NCBI GenBank assembly: GCA_921293015.1
Contig: OV121081.1
Span: forward strand, 78,633,022 to 78,697,021
DNA from: Phorcus lineatus
Taxonomy: Eukaryota > Mollusca > Gastropoda > Trochida > Trochidae
Reading direction: 5' to 3'
Length of the DNA: 64,000 bases
The notes beneath the pieces were generated by a model that had not been told where the DNA came from, searched no databases, and was given only the letters and a program-made list of their open reading frames with translations. Below, piece after piece: positions 59,701 to 64,000 of the stretch (position 1 is its first letter; each line of letters begins with the position of its first letter). The position numbers were made by a program, and so were the translations under genes.

Positions 59701-62700
59701 AAAACGAGATGTCGAACCGGTCGTCGTGGAAAAAGTCCAGCCTCTCTCAGCCTGTTGCGTACCGTTTGGTCAGAAATTCGACGCAGGCCTGGTATCTGCG
59801 TTGTTGTTGACGTTGCTCTCCTGGTGCGTTCCCGAAGGTGGAGCAGTCGGATGTACCGATCTTGGGCCCTAGTAGTCACCCTTGGTCTGCCTGACCTTGG
59901 CTTATCATCAACGGGTCCACAATGAAGAGATGGTCTGTCTGGACACGCCAAAGTGTGTTGCAACATCTCGCTGCGTCGCTCCTGCTTGCAGTCTGCCAAT
60001 AGCGTTGTTGCGTTGCGCTCTGTTCAGTCTTGGCATTCTTCAGGTCGCTGAATGAACAGCGGCTGATATGGCTTTTTATACCCCTAAAGCAGACGTGTCT
60101 GCATGTAAACCTTCATGATCCCATGCTGCACGTGCTTTGGCAGAAAATGCATTTGGACGAATCGCTCGTTTTTGTCCCTGAACACAACGTAAACTTTTTG
60201 GGCCATTGTTTTTTAGCAAGCCTTTCTTTAAATTACAGGTATGTATCATGAAAAAAAATGGCCCGTTTCGAAAAAATCAATTTCGCATGAATGTCAAGTT
60301 TCTTTTTTGAAGGTGCAAACAAGACCTTTTTTTTTTCAAATTATAAATTAGAATTTGTATTCTATGAATATTTAAAACATGAAATGGTTTATTCAGTATG
60401 TGCAATGACTGTTCTTTCATATCATACAAAGTCTTTTTTCTTATTGACGTGTATGTTGATATAACAGACAACATTTCCGTGTGTGAATATCTATATAAAC
60501 AGGTGAACAAGGTCTGCAGGGACCCCGAGGAGATCAGGGCGAGGATGGAGTGACAGGTGCTAGGGGACCTGAAGGTTTGTTTGGACCACCAGGATCCACA
60601 GGTCCTCAAGGATCTACAGGAGCTACAGGTTCTACAGGCACAGTCGGACCAAAAGGTGAACATGGTGTAGCGGGGATAACGGGCCGAACTGGAGCTGATG
60701 GTGCTACTGGCGTGATTGGGCCATCAGGATTACAAGGTAATTGGAGAGTGATGAATTATAAATTATGTTTTATCTCTACGAAAACTTACACCAATGTTTT
60801 ACCTGTTCTGAGTTGACAACTGTAACCTGCAATTATCTGATAAGATTTTGTCTTTTAAATGTGTATAATCTGATCCATTGCTAAACTTAAATATTGGACT
60901 GATACTTGCATTTGTGTAAAGGAGTACACAACACACATTTGTTGAAATTGACTTTCAACATCAATGAAAAATTAAAAAGGTATCTTTTTAAGGAGAAAAT
61001 GGGCTAACTGGTGCATCAGGCAAACAAGGATTGCCTGGTATGACTGGACTGATAGGCCGGAGCGGCACGACAGGAGTCGCAGGTCCACACGGCGAAGATG
61101 GAAGCGCAGGGCAAACAGGATATCCCGGACTCACTGGAGCATCTGGTCCTCCTGGACTCCAAGGTCCCATTGGAATGACTGGCATCGAAGGAAGAACTGG
61201 AGAGGATGGGAGGACAGGTTTGCCTGGACTCACAGGGTTAATGGGAGCTGAAGGGATGACTGGTAAGGTTGGTGAGATGGGACAAACAGGAGTTCCAGGA
61301 CTGACTGGCGACATAGGTTTGGACGGCAGTACTGGAGCAGTAGGTCCTGTAGGATTGTCTGGGGTCACTGGGGTTTCTGGTTTGGATGGTCATCCTGGTC
61401 AGACAGGTTTGTTGAGTTGTATAATTCATTTGATACATTAGAATGGTGTTTTTAAAATAAATTCATTTTGCCTTTTGCGTTGTATGGTTGAACTACTCAC
61501 AATTTATTTCTTAAATTAGCATCTGAAGAAACTTTAAAGAAACGATAAAATATTTGCAGTGAAAACATGTAATGTTCAAACAGTTTATTGTAACTTCAGG
61601 TACAAGTGGAGTCCCTGGACAGACAGGACCACATGGACTGGAGGGGGTAACAGGTCGGCCCGGAGAACAAGGTTCAGATGGTTCTCCTGGATTAACAGGT
61701 TACATCGGTACATCAGGTACAAATGGAATGACAGGCATGCCTGGATTATCAGGATCAACAGGCCCAGTTGGAGGACAGGGTGCAACAGGAACACAGGGAT
61801 TGGTTGGTGCCACTGGCGAACAAGGCATTGTTGGTTCAACTGGTGTATCAGGATCACCTGGGAAGCAAGGTTAGCTATTTTTGAATAGCTTCTTTATAAT
61901 TCATGTTTTGGTTTTATCTATTTGTTCTTATAGTTCAACTTCGGTTTAACAGGTTCAACAGGCACAAGCGGATTAACTGGATCGCCTGGTCTACCTGGTG
62001 TCACAGGTTTACAGGGACCAGAAGGTATTACAGGAGGACTTGGAAATGAAGGTATGACTGGGTCAACCGGTAAAGCCGGGCTCCCAGGAGTAACTGGCTC
62101 CATTGGTCCAATAGGCGAAACAGGTCCTTCTGGTGCAGCTGGTGTAACAGGTTATCCAGGCCAAACAGGATTGCAAGGTCTAGGAGGTGAAACAGGAGCT
62201 TCAGGAATCATAGGACCGCAAGGAATGAAGGGTGATACTGGGGAGGCAGGAACTCCAGGTGAAGATGGAACTCCAGGTTTGCCTGGACTCACTGGTCTAG
62301 CAGGTCCACAGGGAGTAACTGGTTTGGTTGGTGCTACAGGACCAACAGGGGGCGCCGACGGAGTAGCGGGAATGACTGGAGTAGCTGGTGCAACTGGATT
62401 AGCAGGTCCTCCTGGTGAGATGGGTTTTACTGGTGTGACTGGCCTGCCTGGAAATGATGGGTTACAGGGACTCACTGGAGAAACAGGACACGGGGGTCCT
62501 CCGGGTAGCACTGGGTCAACTGGTAAGTACATTTTGCGTTTACATGAATAGAAATATGGTCCCTACAATACTGCGTCTATTGCACAAATTCATTTTCTGA
62601 ACATCAGGATTAGGTGGGGCTACTGGACCAATGGGTTTACCAGGAGATGTTGGACCAGGAGGACATACTGGACAACAAGGAAACACAGGTTATACTGGAC

Positions 62701-63662
62701 AGCCTGGGATACAAGGTCCACCTGGAGAAACTGGTACTGTTGGTGAAGTAGGGCCTATGGGTAGTACTGGACCTGATGGTGTTTCTGGAATGACCGGGCT
62801 ACAAGGTGAAAGAGGTAACATTACTTACTTACATTTTATGGTGTAAGTTTATTATAACTATTGTTTGGTTATTGAGGAACTACCACAAAAGTTGAGATTA
62901 TGTAGTTTGACTCAAATATATTAACCATTGAACTGTAAATTCAATGTCACTATGGAAAAGTCCTTATGATCACCATTGACTTTACAGTAAACGAGTTACG
63001 ATATGTCATTCAAAGGTGCCATTGGAGCAGAAGGAGTGACTGGTAATGATGGCATGACAGGAGTTGCTGGCACATCAGGAGACGAGGGTAACACAGGAGC
63101 CACAGGACCAGCCGGAATAGCTGGAGCTATAGGTCACACAGGAGCAAGGGGATCAACCGGGCAGCAAGGTATAATATTTAAATAAACTTGCAATGTCTTA
63201 TTTCGTATGTCAGAAATGATACTAAAATACAAATGACTTCACCAAAAGGTCCAATTGGAGAGACTGGTGCACAGGGCCCGATGGGTGTAGCAGGCTTTGC
63301 TGGTATAACAGGAGCAACAGGATCACAAGGTGAATCTGGACTTCCAGGACTTACAGGTTGGACACTTGTTTGTTTTTGTTTTGTTTTTTCCAAATCCTTT
63401 ACTTATCAAACATCCTTTTTTATACCTGTATCACATATGGTAAGACATAGAATTTGTTATTCAGGTTTGCATGGTCCCTCTGGTGCATCTGGATCGGATG
63501 GTGTACCTGGTATGGATGGACTGACTGGAAAAACAGGAGTTAACGGAGCAACAGGACCGAACGGACTTACAGGATCTTCTGGTTCTCAGGGTCCACAGGG
63601 CCCTAAAGGAGAGATTGGTGAAACAGGAATCATTGGGCCTCCTGGACTTTCTGGTTCTGAAG
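53800..63662 (+). CDS. Secreted collagen-like protein, Thr-rich Gly-X-Y (17 exons, continues past the window)
   Basis: Exons: 53800-53863, 54855-55111, 55542-55895, 56225-56328, 56779-56899, 57229-57381, 57788-57949, 58063-58170, 58397-58525, 60503-60736, 60993-61406, 61600-61869, 61953-62522, 62608-62814, 63016-63168, 63249-63356, 63465-63662. A signal peptide ([18 protein letters not shown]) is followed by about 190 residues of beta-rich N-terminal domain with N-glycosylation sequons (QNVTF, RNTTR, YNVTD), then Gly-X-Y repeats to the edge. From exon 6 on, every intron splits the Gly codon after its first base, and most exons are multiples of 9 bp (153, 162, 108, 234, 414, 270, 207, 153, 108, 198). 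Thr is very common at Y ([13 protein letters not shown]). One-residue breaks occur in exon 9 (GPLPNVKG) and exon 13 ([11 protein letters not shown]). Exon 5 as given is out of frame by one base; intron 6 has a GC donor. A role in extracellular matrix, mucus or cuticle is inferred. Confidence 0.88.
59052..60036 (-). pseudogene. Broken Tc1/mariner-type transposase (DD34E)
   Basis: Lies on the strand opposite the collagen gene, in its intron 9. The N-terminal helix-turn-helix region is recognisable ([20 protein letters not shown]), followed by GRPRVTT and the catalytic core: D in [10 protein letters not shown] in QQDNARPH, and E in [13 protein letters not shown] 34 residues later. Two defects are visible: a frameshift between the first and second DNA-binding parts (about 59905-59925), and an in-frame stop (TCA on the + strand at 59220-59222) before the last 56 or so residues. 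The C-terminal end (GGHTRY) is otherwise preserved. Terminal inverted repeats could not be identified with confidence. Confidence 0.88.
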
Positions 63663-63818
63663 GTGATCGTTTTTTAATATTCTAATAAACAGTCTGTAAA
63701 ATTTCCTTTCTTCATTCCATGTATTACTATATTGAATTAAAATAAAGTGTTGACTTTATCTAGTGAATAGAGAGAACAAAGAAAGGTTTCTCTTTCACCG
63801 GAAATAATACCTCATTTT
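63663..63818 (+). other. Collagen intron sequence
   Basis: Begins with the donor of the last visible collagen exon (gaag|gtgatc). The next Gly-X-Y exon must lie beyond base 64000. Confidence 0.6.
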
Positions 63819-64000
63819 TATACCCCCGCCTTACGCTGTAAGGCGGGGGTATATAGCGTTCATTCTGTCCGTCCGTCACGAATCTTTGTCCGGAGCATAT
63901 CTCCCAAACTATACATGCCAGCTTCACCAAACTTCATACACTTATAAACCATGATCCCTAGATGTGCCTTTTGAGGGCTAGACCAACAAATGATTATTAT
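63819..64000. repeat. Start of a dispersed repeat with a GC-rich foldback
   Basis: tatacccccgccttac at 63819 and its complement gtaaggcgggggtata ending at 63853 form a near-perfect hairpin with a three-base loop. It is followed by 'tctgtccgtccgtcacg', 'tctcccaaactatacatgcc' and 'acttcatacacttataaacc'. I associate this pattern with an abundant molluscan interspersed repeat. Only its left end is in the window; class unknown. Confidence 0.55.

Noticed and set aside
60988-61368. Long antisense Pro-rich frame (also 62152-62532 and 57756-58031)
   Set aside because: Mirror image of Gly-X-Y coding on the + strand (complement of GGN is NCC, Pro/Ala/Ser/Thr); not independent genes.
61559-61888. Trp/Arg/Asn-rich frame overlapping collagen exon 12
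   Set aside because: A +1 shadow of the Gly-X-Y repeat, with no splice phase or homology support.

Overview
The window is eukaryotic nuclear DNA. Short coding exons with GT...AG borders are separated by AT-rich introns of about 0.1-7 kb, and mobile elements are dense. A tRNA-headed SINE whose tail reads 'gcggcgttaaacacc' followed by CTCAC repeats looks like one I associate with gastropod molluscs, especially abalone (Haliotis). That assignment is recollection plus inference, not a database result. All six host genes read on the + strand.

Layout. (1) 497-5098: the last eight exons of cytosolic threonyl-tRNA synthetase (TARS1); the 5' part lies outside. (2) 6872-11118: a four-exon gene for an acidic, serine-rich, basic-patch protein of 405 aa that I do not recognise. 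(3) 14528-15403: a single-coding-exon NHL-like beta-propeller protein. (4) 18583-27827: ten exons of a GKAP1 (G-kinase anchoring protein 1) orthologue. (5) 31219-49359: fourteen exons of a 403-aa protein joining an N-terminal C3HC4 RING, a coiled coil, a beta-rich middle region and a C-terminal UBR-box-like zinc module; it is probably an E3 ubiquitin ligase. (6) 53800 to beyond 63662: a secreted collagen-like protein with a signal peptide, a unique N-terminal domain and a long Gly-X-Y region rich in Thr at Y. It runs off the right edge.

Exon coordinates were fixed by requiring reading phase to close at every junction. For the TARS1, GKAP1, RING-UBR and unrecognised genes all junctions close exactly. 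In the collagen gene one exon (56779-56899) needs either a 1-nt correction or a downstream acceptor, and one intron uses a GC donor.

Mobile DNA. A 6.3-kb piggyBac element (37389-43684, TTAA-flanked, intact 662-aa transposase at 39947-41935) sits in an intron of the RING gene. A 2.76-kb transposase-less relative in opposite orientation (20378-23138) sits in a GKAP1 intron and carries a nested SINE with a 13-bp target duplication. A second TTAA-bounded element (33810-36231) contains a satellite of about 27 x 44 bp and starts 26 bp after a splice donor. There are three copies of one inverted-repeat MITE and a diverged fourth, a foldback with three 53-bp repeats, a 28-bp minisatellite inside another inverted-repeat element, a broken Tc1-like transposase, SINE fragments and a GC-rich foldback at the right edge.

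The host genes do not form an obvious pathway. No prokaryote-style operon, CRISPR array or phage-like system is present. The most interesting host features are the RING-UBR protein and the Thr-rich collagen.
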